The notes: generated from the letters alone by a model not told the origin. Positions 8,184 through 17,151 are shown, numbered from the stretch's first letter. The stretch: 64,000 bases of DNA from Flavobacterium sp. N502540 (GCF_025947365.1 NZ_CP110012.1:806001-870000); one strand, 5' to 3'. Numbers and translations: made by a program.

Positions 8184-8756
8184 TTATTCGTTCTCAATTT
8201 TTCTTGGCTTATCTTCGATCTGAAGTGCTCCTGAAGACAACAATGGCTGATTGAACGGGTGTGACATAGAAGCCTGTTGGCGAATATAAGCCATTTTAAT
8301 TGCTGCGATTGCGGCTTCAGTTCCTTTGTTTCCGTGAATTCCTCCACTTCTGTCAATTGACTGCTGCATGTTATTGTCTGTTAAAACACAAAAAATAACC
8401 GGAATATCAGTCTGAACATTCAAATCTTTTATGCCCTGAGTAACACCTTCACATACAAAATCAAAGTGTTTTGTTTCTCCCTGAATCACACATCCAATTA
8501 CAATTACCGCATCAACGTTTTGCGTTTGCAGCATTTTCTTGGCACCATAAACAAGCTCAAAACTCCCTGGAACATTCCAGCGGATAATTTGATGAGCCGG
8601 AACTTCACAATCTGTTAGAGCGTCAAAAGCGCCATTATAAAGTCCTTCTGTAACCTTTTCATTCCATTCAGAAACAACAATCCCAAATCGAAAATCTTTC
8701 GCATTTGGGATTGTGTTTTTATCGTATTCTGATAAATTTTTATTTTGAGTAGCCAT
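8184..8756 (-). CDS. ribH: 6,7-dimethyl-8-ribityllumazine synthase
   Basis: The enzyme condenses 5-amino-6-ribitylaminouracil with 3,4-dihydroxy-2-butanone 4-phosphate in the penultimate step of riboflavin synthesis. Visible family motifs are VSEWNEKVTEGL, VPGSFELVYGAK, GCVIQGETKHFDFV (with the catalytic His) and GVLT-like CVLTDNN followed by GNKGTEAA. At 190 residues it is longer than the usual 155 or so. The extra sequence is about 20 residues at the N-terminus and a 25-residue tail after the last helix. The upstream neighbour is a TPR membrane protein gene 76 bp away, an arrangement I would expect in flavobacteria. Confidence 0.96.
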   Translation of the reverse strand: MATQNKNLSEYDKNTIPNAKDFRFGIVVSEWNEKVTEGLYNGAFDALTDCEVPAHQIIRWNVPGSFELVYGAKKMLQTQNVDAVIVIGCVIQGETKHFDFVCEGVTQGIKDLNVQTDIPVIFCVLTDNNMQQSIDRSGGIHGNKGTEAAIAAIKMAYIRQQASMSHPFNQPLLSSGALQIEDKPRKIENE

Positions 8757-8832
8757 CTGTATATTTTAGAGTATAAATTTTAGATTGCTAAAATACGAAT
8801 CTAAAATCTAAATCTGAACTCTGCAATTAAAA

Positions 8833-9612
8833 TTATTGTGCTAATCCGATCAATACATCAACAGCAGCAGCTTCCGGAGTCGCGTCGTAGTTGTCTTTGA
8901 TATCTGTTAAGTACTTCAAAGCGTCTTCTTTTTGACCTAAAGCCAAAGCTGTTTTACCTGCTTTTAACAAGAAACGAGGAGTAGTGAAATCATTTTTATT
9001 AGATTCAGCTGCTTTCACGTAATAGTCTAAAGCTTCTTTTTGTTGGTTCTTTTGAGAATAAGCATCTCCAATAGCACCAATTGCCAAAGCTCCAACAATA
9101 GCTTCTTTTGATTTAAATTCTCCTAAATATTTAATCGCATCATCGTATTTACCAATGTTCAAAGAAGCAATACCTGCATAATAGTTCGCTAAATTTCCGG
9201 CATCAGTTCCTGAATATTCGTCAGCAATTTTAACGAAACCGAATTTACCTTCAGAACCATTTAAAGCCAATTTGTACAGAGAATCACTTGCTACACCATT
9301 AGTCGCTTTTTCGAAGTTTTGCTGAGCAACAAACATTTCGCTTGCAGCCTCATCCTGCTTAGGATTTTCAACAAATTTCTGATACGCTAAATATCCTATA
9401 GTAGCAATTGCAATACCAGCAACTAAACCAATAATGATTTTTTGATTTTTAGCTACCCAATCCTCAGTTTTTGAAGCAGTTTCATCTAACTTTGAAAAAA
9501 CACCTGCTGTTGTACTGTCTTTCTCGTCAATAACTACCTGTGTTTCCTCATTTACTTCTTTAACTTCTTTCTCTTTTGGTGCTTTATATCCTCTTTTATT
9601 GTAAGTTGCCAT
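8833..9612 (-). CDS. Tetratricopeptide repeat membrane protein (YfgM-like)
   Basis: The protein has 259 residues. A charged cytoplasmic N-terminus of about 75 residues is followed by one membrane segment (IIIGLVAGIAIATIGYLAYQ). The extracytoplasmic part has TPR-like helical pairs, for example ANYYAGIASLNIGKYDDAIKYL and EALDYYVKAAESNKNDF. The layout matches bacterial YfgM-type proteins, thought to assist envelope protein folding at the Sec translocon. That role is family-based inference. A TATTTTTG box (9642-9635, minus strand) lies 23 nt before the start. Confidence 0.82.
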   Translation of the reverse strand: MATYNKRGYKAPKEKEVKEVNEETQVVIDEKDSTTAGVFSKLDETASKTEDWVAKNQKIIIGLVAGIAIATIGYLAYQKFVENPKQDEAASEMFVAQQNFEKATNGVASDSLYKLALNGSEGKFGFVKIADEYSGTDAGNLANYYAGIASLNIGKYDDAIKYLGEFKSKEAIVGALAIGAIGDAYSQKNQQKEALDYYVKAAESNKNDFTTPRFLLKAGKTALALGQKEDALKYLTDIKDNYDATPEAAAVDVLIGLAQ

Positions 9613-9991
9613 TTAAAATTAATTTAGTGAACGGCAAAAATAAAATTTTTATTGAAACCGACGTAAAAAAAATCAATTTTATCACTATTTTAAAAAAAAT
9701 AATTTCATCCACAGCAAGTCCTTCCTCCTCAAGCTGAAAATAATTCCGCTTCAAACCGATCAAAAGCCTTTTATATCGATAATTTTCGATAATTTGCACA
9801 CTCAAATTTTTGATGATTTTAAACGACACTTTTCTTAGCCAAAACTATTTTTTTGCCACTGATTTTAAAGATTTACACCAATTAAAAGAGTTTTAGTGTA
9901 AAATTCCTTTTCATCCTTTTATCTATAGTAGAAGAAAAAGCTCAAAGAGTTCCTTAGAAAGCATCAAATTTTATCTTAGTATGTCTTAAAA
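9613..9991. other. Intergenic region between divergent TPR and recF genes
   Basis: The 379 bp are AT-rich and hold the leader of the TPR gene. Near 9856-9911 there are remnants of the gccac/acacaattt palindrome vocabulary. I see no convincing gene. Confidence 0.5.
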
Positions 9992-11086
9992 ATGTATTTA
10001 AACAAAATTTCTTTATTCAATTATAAAAACTTCACCGAAATCAATTTCGATTTCGACCGCAAGATCAATTGTTTTGTCGGCAAAAACGGAATTGGAAAAA
10101 CCAATGTGCTTGATGCGATTTATCATCTGGCCTACGGGAAAAGTTACTTCAACCCTTTGGCCGTTCAAAATATCAAACACGGAGAAGAGTTTTTTGTAAT
10201 TGATGCCGAATTAGAAAAAAACGACAGGACCGAACAGATTGTCTGCAGTTTAAAAAAAGGGCAGAAAAAAGTTTTAAAAAGAAACGGCAAAGCTTACGAT
10301 AAATTCTCCGATCATATCGGGTTTATTCCGCTGGTTATTATCTCTCCGGCCGACCGTGATTTAATTGTAGAAGGAAGCGAAACGCGTCGTAAGTTTATGG
10401 ACAGTGTGATTTCGCAACTGGATTCAACTTACTTGCATCAGCTCATCCAATATCAGAAAGTAATTGTACAACGCAATGCACTGCTGAAATATTTTGCACT
10501 GAACCATACTTTTGACAATGATACTTTATCCATATACAACGAACAGCTGAATACTTTTGGTCAATCGATATTCGAAAAACGAAAAGATTTCCTGGAACAA
10601 TTTATACCTATATTTAATGTACACCATCAAGCCATAACCGGATCGGAAGAAACCGTACAATTGGTTTACGAAAGTCATTTGTTCGAAAAAGACTTATTGG
10701 CTCTGCTTAAGGAGAACATCAACAAAGACCGGGCATTACAATACACAAGCGTAGGCATCCACAAAGATGACCTCTCCTTTGAAATTGATTCACATCCCAT
10801 TAAAAAGTTTGGATCTCAAGGGCAGCAAAAATCTTTTCTGATTGCTTTGAAACTGGCTCAATTTGAGTTTTTAAAAAAACAAAGTGGCGTAAAACCTCTG
10901 CTGTTGTTTGATGATATTTTTGATAAATTAGATGAAACCCGTGTGGCTAAAATTATCGAAATGGTTAACAGCGAAACTTTCGGACAGCTTTTTATTTCAG
11001 ACACGCATCCTGAACGTACCGAAGCTATTGTAAAATCGACGCATCAGAGTTACAAAATATTTAAATTAGACAATTATACCAATTAG
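9992..11086 (+). CDS. recF: DNA replication and repair protein RecF
   Basis: The protein has 364 residues, the normal family size. The Walker A site is GKNGIGKTN near residue 30. The ABC-type signature is [16 protein letters not shown] and Walker B is [13 protein letters not shown], with the D-loop following. RecF binds gapped DNA and loads RecA together with RecO and RecR. The gene stands alone here, away from dnaA/dnaN, as is usual in Bacteroidota. It is followed after about 100 bp by a lipoprotein gene. Confidence 0.96.
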   Translation: MYLNKISLFNYKNFTEINFDFDRKINCFVGKNGIGKTNVLDAIYHLAYGKSYFNPLAVQNIKHGEEFFVIDAELEKNDRTEQIVCSLKKGQKKVLKRNGKAYDKFSDHIGFIPLVIISPADRDLIVEGSETRRKFMDSVISQLDSTYLHQLIQYQKVIVQRNALLKYFALNHTFDNDTLSIYNEQLNTFGQSIFEKRKDFLEQFIPIFNVHHQAITGSEETVQLVYESHLFEKDLLALLKENINKDRALQYTSVGIHKDDLSFEIDSHPIKKFGSQGQQKSFLIALKLAQFEFLKKQSGVKPLLLFDDIFDKLDETRVAKIIEMVNSETFGQLFISDTHPERTEAIVKSTHQSYKIFKLDNYTN

Positions 11087-11088
11087 AT

Positions 11089-11153
11089 AATGTGTCAATG
11101 AGATAATTAAATAATGATTTTGATTTATCTCATTAACTAATTGACTAATTAAA
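11089..11153. repeat. Imperfect inverted repeat after recF
   Basis: tcaatgagataa near 11095 pairs with ttatctcatt near 11129-11138, and outer attag/ctaat blocks extend the stem. It may act as a weak terminator for recF. Confidence 0.4.
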
Positions 11154-11193
11154 AATCATTATTTTAGCAGTTCCATTTTTTAAACACAATCTT

Positions 11194-11892
11194 ATGAAGT
11201 TCTCTAAAATTCTATTCCTTATACTTTCGGTCGTATTCATTTCCTGCAACGAAAAAAAATCCGGCATTATTGAAGAAATTACTCCGAAGGATTTTGCTGA
11301 AAAAATTAAAACAACCGAAAACGCTCAAATATTGGATGTTCGAACTCCGGAAGAATTTGAATCCAATCATATTGACAATGCGGTAAATGTTAACTGGAAC
11401 GGTGATGATTTTGAGACCAAAGTCGCGGCTTACGACAAATCGAAACCTGTTTTTGTTTATTGTTTAAGTGGCGGAAGAAGTAAAAAAGCAGCTGCAAAAC
11501 TTAACGAATTGGGCTTTACCACCATCTATGAATTAGAAGGCGGTATCATGAAATGGAATGCAGAAGGATTTTCCAAACCTTCAACAGCTAACGCAGGAAT
11601 GACCATCGATGAATTTAACAATTTGCTAAAGACAGATAAAAAAGTTCTGGTAGATTTTTATGCGGAATGGTGTGGTCCCTGCAAACTAATGGAACCATAT
11701 CTTTTGAAAATGCAAAAAGAAATGGCGGACAAAGTGGTTATCATTCGTATTGATGTGGACAAAAACGAAACTTTAGCAACTCAGATGAAAATCGAACAGC
11801 TTCCTACTCTGATTTTGTACGAAAACAAAGCCGAAAAATGGAAAAACATCGGCCTCATCAAAGAAAAAGACTTAAAAAAACAACTGCAATAA
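11194..11892 (+). CDS. Rhodanese-thioredoxin fusion lipoprotein
   Basis: The protein has 232 residues. A signal peptide ends in a lipobox with the lipidated Cys at about residue 18 (VFISCNE). Residues 30-125 are a rhodanese domain with DVRTPEEFESNHI and the active loop CLSGGRS (C90). Residues 135-230 are a thioredoxin domain with WCGPC (C160, C163) and the cis-Pro in EQLPTL. Both redox centres are intact. It is predicted to be periplasmic, held at the membrane by lipid, perhaps transferring sulfane sulfur to a reducing partner. The DUF2461 gene follows after 10 bp. Confidence 0.92.
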   Translation: MKFSKILFLILSVVFISCNEKKSGIIEEITPKDFAEKIKTTENAQILDVRTPEEFESNHIDNAVNVNWNGDDFETKVAAYDKSKPVFVYCLSGGRSKKAAAKLNELGFTTIYELEGGIMKWNAEGFSKPSTANAGMTIDEFNNLLKTDKKVLVDFYAEWCGPCKLMEPYLLKMQKEMADKVVIIRIDVDKNETLATQMKIEQLPTLILYENKAEKWKNIGLIKEKDLKKQLQ

Positions 11893-11902
11893 CAGAGAAG
11901 AT

Positions 11903-12580
11903 ATGTTAACGAAAGAATCATTGCAATTTTTAGACGATTTAAAGAAGAACAACAATCGGGATTGGTTTCTGGACAACAAGAAACGATATGAAGTTTTCAA
12001 AAAAGATTATCACCAATTAGTTAGTGATTTACTGGATGCGATGAAACCTCTGGATCCGGCACTGGAACTATTAGAAGTTAAAAACTGTACTTTCAGGATT
12101 AATCGTGATATTCGGTTTTCTAAAGACAAATCGCCATACAAAGCACATTTAGGAATATGGATGTCTTCAGCCGTCAAAGGCCTCAACCGAGCCGGATATT
12201 ATGTACATATTGAAAAAGGAGCCAGTTTTATTGCGGGAGGATTTTATTCGCCTGAAGCCGAAGATCTGAAAAAAATACGCAAAGAAATTGCTTTTTTCCA
12301 TGAAGACCTGGAAGCGATACTGGGAGATAAAAACTTCAAAAAAGAATTTGGCAGTCTGGATGTCAACGAAAGCAACGCTCTCAAAAACCCGCCAAGAGGT
12401 TATGAGAAAGACCATCCTGCCATTGCGTTTTTAAAATTAAAAAGCTTTACCGCTACCCAAAAATATGACATCGACGAAGTGACTCAAAAAAACTTCGTTT
12501 CGAAAATGAGCCAAAAACTCATCGCTTTAAAACCTTTAAACGAATTCTTTAATCGCGCTTTAGACATCGAAGAATTTTAG
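11903..12580 (+). CDS. DUF2461 domain-containing protein
   Basis: The protein has 225 residues. It belongs to the DUF2461/TIGR02453 family, recognised by the opening FLDDLKKNNNRDWFLDNKKRYE, the RINRDIRFSKDKSPYK block and the glycine-rich YVHIEKGASFIAGGFYSPE. The biochemical function is unknown. It is probably co-transcribed with the preceding lipoprotein gene. The protein ends at DIEEF, just before a palindrome. A diverged copy of its last 90 or so bases lies downstream and continues past this point, so the present C-terminus may be a truncation of the ancestral one. Confidence 0.88.
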   Translation: MLTKESLQFLDDLKKNNNRDWFLDNKKRYEVFKKDYHQLVSDLLDAMKPLDPALELLEVKNCTFRINRDIRFSKDKSPYKAHLGIWMSSAVKGLNRAGYYVHIEKGASFIAGGFYSPEAEDLKKIRKEIAFFHEDLEAILGDKNFKKEFGSLDVNESNALKNPPRGYEKDHPAIAFLKLKSFTATQKYDIDEVTQKNFVSKMSQKLIALKPLNEFFNRALDIEEF

Positions 12581-12587
12581 AGAAAAA

Positions 12588-12637
12588 CACCGCCACGAAT
12601 TCACAAATTTTTTAAATTAATTCGTGAATTCGTGACG
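12588..12637. repeat. Palindromic intergenic repeat (ccacgaattcac family)
   Basis: The left arm cgccacgaattcac and the right arm gtgaattcgtgacg enclose an AT-rich centre. It resembles the larger element at 28805-28888 (gccacgaactacac ... gtgtaattcgtggc). Confidence 0.7.
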
Positions 12638-12779
12638 AAAAGACTTTGTTTCGAAAATAAGCAAAAAACTCATCGCTTTAAAACCCTTAAACGAATTCAT
12701 CAATCGCGCTTTAAACCATGAAGAATTCCGGAAAAGATACTTCAAAAAGGATATGCTGCGCCCCAGAAATGCGAGATAA
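12632..12779 (+). pseudogene. Decayed duplicate of the DUF2461 3' end
   Basis: From about 12632 the sequence repeats 12478-12575 with scattered substitutions and a net 2-nt deletion near its start. The frame FVSKISKKLIALKPLNEFIN... matches the real gene's FVSKMSQKLIALKPLNEFFN... and then runs on through about 20 residues absent from the intact gene to a stop at 12777-12779. No start codon or N-terminal part is present, so it is a fragment. Confidence 0.75.
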
Positions 12780-12855
12780 AGTTTGGCGACAAATTTCACC
12801 TATTGCTCTACATCAAAAAATCCATTAAAAATCTTTTAATCTGTGGCAAAAAAAT

Positions 12856-12863
12856 TAAGTTTG
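12856..12863 (+). promoter_or_regulatory. -7 box giving a probably leaderless glycosyltransferase mRNA
   Basis: TAAGTTTG matches TAnnTTTG and ends only 4 nt before the ATG at 12868. Transcription would then start at or next to the start codon. No good -33 TTG was seen. Confidence 0.45.
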
Positions 12864-12867
12864 CCGA

Positions 12868-13929
12868 ATGAAAAAAAGGAAAATACTTTTTCTTGGAGAA
12901 TCTTATCGTGCTGACGCCATTACGTGGATGAAAGGCCTTGAAGAATTTGGCGGTTTTGAAATTTGCACCTGGGAACTTCAGACCCCCAACCATTCCAAAC
13001 TCAGCCGATTCAAACGTATTTTAGAATATCTTTTCTCTCCCCTTTCGATTCGAAAAAAAATCAAACAGGAAAAACCGGACATGATTATTGCCGAAAGAAC
13101 CACTAGTTATGGTTTTCTGGCTGCAATTTCAGGAATGCATCCTATTGCGATTGCACAACAAGGCAGAACCGATTTATGGCCGGAAGGTTCAATACTACTT
13201 CCTTTTAAAAAATTCATTCAGAAACACGCGTTCAAAAAAGCAGATTTAATACACGCCTGGGGACCGGTCATGACCTTTTCGATGAAAGCAATTGGCGTAG
13301 ACATGAGCAAAGTTTTAGTCCTCCCAAAAGGAATTGATTTATCCCTTTTCACACCATCAATAAATAATTCGACAAAAATCGAAGCGATTGTCACCCGCTC
13401 TTTACAGCCGGAATACCGTCATGATTCCATTTTAAAAGCCTTTGGTATTTTACACCAAAAAGGAATTGACTTTTCATTAACCATCGTGGGCGACGGAACC
13501 CGACTGCAATCTTTGAAAGACTTAGCCGCAGCATTGCAAATTGAAAAAAAAGTAATTTTCACCGGAAGAATTCCGAATACAGAACTCCCTAAATTATTAC
13601 AGCAATCTAACATTTACATCAGCATGCCCATTACCGAAGGGGTCTCGGCATCTTTATTTGAAGCCATGGCCTGCAATTGCTATCCAGTTATCTCGGACAT
13701 TCCCGGAAACCAAAGCTGGATCAGACATCGCGAAAACGGACAATTGATTGAAATCGACAATATCGAAATGCTTGCCGAAGAATTGATCTGGTCTTTTGAA
13801 AATTCGGAATTAAGAAATCAAGCTATCATCCGAAATAGAAAATTTGTCGAGGAAAATGCAAATTACAGTACCAACATGAAGATTATTTCTGAGAAGTATC
13901 ATGAATTGCTTGATTTAAAAAGAAATTAA
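12868..13929 (+). CDS. Glycosyltransferase family 4 protein
   Basis: The 353-residue protein has the two-domain GT-B layout. The C-terminal half shows the donor-site pattern VGDGTRLQSLKDL, then IPNTELPKLLQQSNIYISMPITEGVSASLFEAMACNC, matching the GT4 EX7E-like block with Glu in SLFEAMAC. The acceptor half begins KILFLGESYRADA. It probably adds a sugar to a surface glycan, but donor and acceptor are unknown and no polysaccharide cluster surrounds it. Confidence 0.9.
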   Translation: MKKRKILFLGESYRADAITWMKGLEEFGGFEICTWELQTPNHSKLSRFKRILEYLFSPLSIRKKIKQEKPDMIIAERTTSYGFLAAISGMHPIAIAQQGRTDLWPEGSILLPFKKFIQKHAFKKADLIHAWGPVMTFSMKAIGVDMSKVLVLPKGIDLSLFTPSINNSTKIEAIVTRSLQPEYRHDSILKAFGILHQKGIDFSLTIVGDGTRLQSLKDLAAALQIEKKVIFTGRIPNTELPKLLQQSNIYISMPITEGVSASLFEAMACNCYPVISDIPGNQSWIRHRENGQLIEIDNIEMLAEELIWSFENSELRNQAIIRNRKFVEENANYSTNMKIISEKYHELLDLKRN

Positions 13930-14038
13930 GCTTTCTCAGAAAAATCTGTAAATTCCTTAACAAAAAAAAACGTAACTTTTCTTCCGTCGCAACGACCTAC
14001 TTATTTCATTGAATTGTTTAATTTAATCTGATAAAAAG

Positions 14039-15154
14039 ATGAGCAACAGAAGAATTTGGTTAAAACAAATTGGCCTAGGAACTATTGGACTAGGAACTAT
14101 TGGACTAGGACTTTATCCTTTTGAAACATTTGCCACCGGCACTACTGAGCCTATAATACCCTCTACAGATAATTCACCCATATTGCTCCGTTCCAACGAG
14201 AACCCTTATGGTCCGTCACCAAAAGCACGGGAAGCAATGGCCAAAAGTATCAACATCAGCAATCGATACGGCTGGAATCTTTCACCAGAATTAATCGCTC
14301 TCCTGGCAAAAAAGAATACGGTTTCAGACAACAATATCCTTTTGGGCGCAGGCTCCACCGAAATTTTAGATTTAATACTTCAATATACCGCATTGCAAAA
14401 AGGCAATTTTATAATCGCCGAAACAACCTTTGACTACTGGACAGCTCCTGCTGAAAAATTAGGCATAAAAAAAATTGCCGTTCCCTTAACCAAAGACAAA
14501 AAACACGATTTAGCTGCCATGCTAAAAGCCATTGATAATGATACCAAAATGGTTTACATCTGCAACCCAAACAACCCGACGGGAACGCTATGTCAAAGAG
14601 AAGAACTGATTTCTTTCATCAAAGAAGCAACTCAAAAAACACTTGTTTTTGTAGATGAAGCGTACATCGATTTTACAAACGAACGATCGTTAAGTGATTT
14701 AGTGGTCACCAATAAAAATCTGATTATTACCAAAACTTTCTCTAAAATGTATGGCCTGGCAGGCGCCCGTATTGGCTATGCTCTCGCACATTCTGCCACG
14801 ATTGAGGAATTAAGCATTTTGAAATCGTCTCCCAACTTATCCGTCAGTGTTGTCTCTATTGCCGCGGCGATTGCCTCCCTAAACGATGAAAGTTTCATTC
14901 GTCAGGTACGCACCTCCAATGAAGAAGTAAAAAAATACACCATAACACAACTGAATCTTCTTAATTTAACCTGCATCCCTTCCTATTCTAATTTTATTTA
15001 CTTCTCATTAGAAAATTACAAAAAAGACTATTTCCAGCAATTGAAAGACCACAACATATCAGGAACAAAAATTTATGAAGAAAACGGCAAATGGACCCGA
15101 ATTACCATAGGCACCATGAAAGAAATGCAACAATTTATTCAAGCCATAAAATAA
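14039..15154 (+). CDS. Tat-exported histidinol-phosphate aminotransferase-like PLP enzyme
   Basis: The protein has 371 residues. The N-terminus SNRRIWLKQIGLG fits a twin-arginine signal with a glycine-rich hydrophobic core. The mature part is a class I/II aminotransferase of the HisC type: RSNENPYGPSP, YICNPNNPTGTL, VDEAYIDF and TKTFSKMYGLAGARIGYA with the PLP Lys at about residue 236. Export of a folded cofactor enzyme fits the Tat route. No other histidine-biosynthesis gene is nearby, so a periplasmic role on another amino donor is more likely than histidine synthesis. Confidence 0.88.
   Translation: MSNRRIWLKQIGLGTIGLGTIGLGLYPFETFATGTTEPIIPSTDNSPILLRSNENPYGPSPKAREAMAKSINISNRYGWNLSPELIALLAKKNTVSDNNILLGAGSTEILDLILQYTALQKGNFIIAETTFDYWTAPAEKLGIKKIAVPLTKDKKHDLAAMLKAIDNDTKMVYICNPNNPTGTLCQREELISFIKEATQKTLVFVDEAYIDFTNERSLSDLVVTNKNLIITKTFSKMYGLAGARIGYALAHSATIEELSILKSSPNLSVSVVSIAAAIASLNDESFIRQVRTSNEEVKKYTITQLNLLNLTCIPSYSNFIYFSLENYKKDYFQQLKDHNISGTKIYEENGKWTRITIGTMKEMQQFIQAIK
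14070..14110 (+). repeat. 15-bp tandem repeat in the Tat signal region
   Basis: Units at 14070-14084, 14085-14099 and 14100-14110 (partial) share ttggactagga. They encode repeated GLGTI blocks in the hydrophobic core. Loss or gain of one unit would change the signal by five residues without a frameshift. Confidence 0.8.
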
Positions 15155-15239
15155 CATCAGAGAAAAGATCCAAGCTATTTTGTATCCTAATTAATAATGG
15201 TTATTTTTTAGAAATCCAATTCAAATAAATTATAATCCT

Positions 15240-15247
15240 TACTTTTG
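15240..15247 (+). promoter_or_regulatory. -7 box of murB
   Basis: TACTTTTG matches TAnnTTTG. It overlaps the in-frame TTG at 15245, so that codon cannot be the start if this promoter is used; the ATG at 15284 fits instead. Confidence 0.5.
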
Positions 15248-15283
15248 GAGTCAGAATTAATTCTTCAAAAAAGCCTTTTATTT

Positions 15284-16297
15284 ATGGAAATCCAATCCAA
15301 TTTTTCTTTAAAAAACTACAATACTTTTGGCATCGAAGCCAAAGCCAGACAATTTGTTGCCGTACATACGGTTGCTGAACTGAAAACTATTTTAGAAGAA
15401 AACAAAGACGAACAAAAATTTATTTTAGGCGGAGGAAGCAATATGCTTTTAACCAAAGACATCGACGCTCTGGTCATTCATATTGATTTAAAAGGAAAAA
15501 CAATCCTCAAAGAAGACGATGATTTTGTCTGGGTAGAAAGTCAGGCCGGTGAAACCTGGCACGACTTTGTTCTTTGGACCATCGATAATAATTTTGGTGG
15601 TTTAGAAAACATGTCATTAATTCCCGGAAATGTGGGAACAACCCCGGTTCAGAATATCGGTGCTTACGGAACCGAGATCAAAGACACTTTTGTTTCGTGC
15701 GAAGCGATCAATATTGCTTCTCAGGAAATAAAAACATTCACCAATGCCGACTGTAAATTTGGCTACAGAGAAAGTGTCTTCAAAAATGAAGTAAAAGATC
15801 AATATATAATTACCTCGGTAATTTACAAACTAACGAAACGAAATCATAAAATCAACATTTCATACGGAGATATTACCGCTGAACTGGCTAAAAATAACAT
15901 CACTATTCCTACCTTAAAAGAGGTCAGCAATGCTGTAATTGCGATTAGACAAAGTAAATTACCTGATCCGAAAGAATTAGGAAATAGCGGAAGCTTCTTT
16001 AAAAATCCAATTTTATTAAAATCGGATTTCGAAAAAATACACCAGAAGTTTCCCGAAATGAAATATTACGAGGTTTCGGAAACCGAAGTAAAAGTTCCGG
16101 CTGGCTGGCTGATTGAGCAGGCCGGTTTTAAAGGAAAACGTTTTGGTGATGCCGGAATTCACAAAAATCAGGCTCTGGTTTTAGTCAATTATGGCAATGC
16201 CACAGGGCAAGAAATTCTGGCAGTTTCCAAAGATGTTCAAAAAACTGTTTTTGATACTTTTGGAATTCAGATTGAAGCTGAAGTAAATGTGATCTAA
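15284..16297 (+). CDS. murB: UDP-N-acetylmuramate dehydrogenase
   Basis: The protein has 337 residues. It reduces UDP-N-acetylenolpyruvylglucosamine with NADPH and FAD, making UDP-MurNAc for peptidoglycan. Visible motifs are NYNTFGIEA at the start, FILGGGSNML for the FAD pyrophosphate, GLENMSLIPGNVGTTPVQNIGAYG, and NSGSFFKNP with the catalytic Ser. The PAGWLIEQAGFKG block near the C-terminus is typical. The ATG at 15284 was chosen over the TTG at 15245 because of the family N-terminus and the promoter position. Confidence 0.96.
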   Translation: MEIQSNFSLKNYNTFGIEAKARQFVAVHTVAELKTILEENKDEQKFILGGGSNMLLTKDIDALVIHIDLKGKTILKEDDDFVWVESQAGETWHDFVLWTIDNNFGGLENMSLIPGNVGTTPVQNIGAYGTEIKDTFVSCEAINIASQEIKTFTNADCKFGYRESVFKNEVKDQYIITSVIYKLTKRNHKINISYGDITAELAKNNITIPTLKEVSNAVIAIRQSKLPDPKELGNSGSFFKNPILLKSDFEKIHQKFPEMKYYEVSETEVKVPAGWLIEQAGFKGKRFGDAGIHKNQALVLVNYGNATGQEILAVSKDVQKTVFDTFGIQIEAEVNVI

Positions 16298-16453
16298 AAA
16301 TTAGATCTTTAGATTATTCGATTGTTGGATTGTTGGATTGTTGGATTATTAAACTTTTAACGGATTGAAAAATCAGAAAACTTCAAACCTTTGAAACTTT
16401 GAGCCTTTGCTTCTTTGTCCCTTTGAACCTTTGAACCTAAAAAAAGAAAAAAA
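16298..16453. repeat. Low-complexity intergenic spacer
   Basis: A 10-bp repeat (ttggattgtt, about four copies near 16319-16349) is followed by degenerate ctttgaacctttga units near 16385-16438. The same two-part style recurs around 29795-30504. Confidence 0.6.
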
Positions 16454-17068
16454 ATGTACACACCCGACTTATACAAAAACGAAGATCCGGAATCGATCCG
16501 AACTTTTCTAAAAGAAAACAGTTTTGGCATCCTGATCAATCAGACACACGGAAAATTATGTGCAACACATATTCCGATAGAACTTGAAGTGAATTCGGAC
16601 GGAAAAGAAATTTTACAAGGCCATCTTTCCAAACTCAATCCACAAGCAGAAGGTTTTGCCGAAAACGATCAGGTATTAGCTGTTTTTACAGGTCCGCACA
16701 GTTACATTTCATCGTCCTGGTACGATCATGAAAATGTTCCAACATGGAATTATATAGCGGTACATGTTTATGGCCGAATCAAAATTGTCGACGAAACCAC
16801 ATCCATAGAACAGCTAAAAAAATTAGTCGACAAATACGAAGCGAATTCAGTGAATCCGGTTCGCGTTGAAAATTTATCGGCCAAAACCATGCGGGAAGCC
16901 AGAGGTATTTTTGGCTTCGAAATTGAGATTGACGAAATTCAGGCTACTAAAAAACTCTCCCAAAACAGGGACGATCACAATTATAAAAACATAATTTCGG
17001 AGTTAGAAAAAACCGAAAACCCTCAGGCTATTGCTGTTGCAAAAGAAATGGCAAAATGCCGAAAGTAA
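16454..17068 (+). CDS. FMN-binding negative transcriptional regulator (PaiB-like)
   Basis: This 204-residue protein is of the PaiB family: MYTPDLYKNEDPESI at the start, THGKLCATHIPIEL, the FMN-barrel segment FTGPHSYISSSWYDHENVPTWNYIAVHVYG, and an acidic-to-basic C-terminus ending in KEMAKC. PaiB proteins have a flavin-reductase-like split barrel and are described as regulators, although several relatives bind flavin or haem. A catalytic role is therefore possible. No partner PaiA acetyltransferase is next to it. Confidence 0.88.
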   Translation: MYTPDLYKNEDPESIRTFLKENSFGILINQTHGKLCATHIPIELEVNSDGKEILQGHLSKLNPQAEGFAENDQVLAVFTGPHSYISSSWYDHENVPTWNYIAVHVYGRIKIVDETTSIEQLKKLVDKYEANSVNPVRVENLSAKTMREARGIFGFEIEIDEIQATKKLSQNRDDHNYKNIISELEKTENPQAIAVAKEMAKCRK

Positions 17069-17082
17069 ATCCGTTTTCGGCA

Positions 17083-17112
17083 TTGAAAATTAGGATTTCA
17101 TGAGTACATTTG
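17083..17112 (+). promoter_or_regulatory. Promoter of the GT2 / ECF sigma pair
   Basis: TTG at 17083-17085, a 19-nt spacer and TACATTTG at 17105-17112 fit the Bacteroidota consensus exactly. The GT2 start is 39 nt downstream. Confidence 0.65.
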
Positions 17113-17151
17113 CACTCGCAAGATTCAGAAATTAAAAGACATTAAAATCAG

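Noticed and set aside
9596..9829. Minus-strand ORF of 77 codons upstream of the TPR gene
   Set aside because: It overlaps the TPR start, has a biased low-complexity composition and no recognisable motif.
12617..12799. Minus-strand ORF of 60 codons
   Set aside because: It is the reverse of the duplicated DUF2461 tail, whose coding sense is the plus strand.
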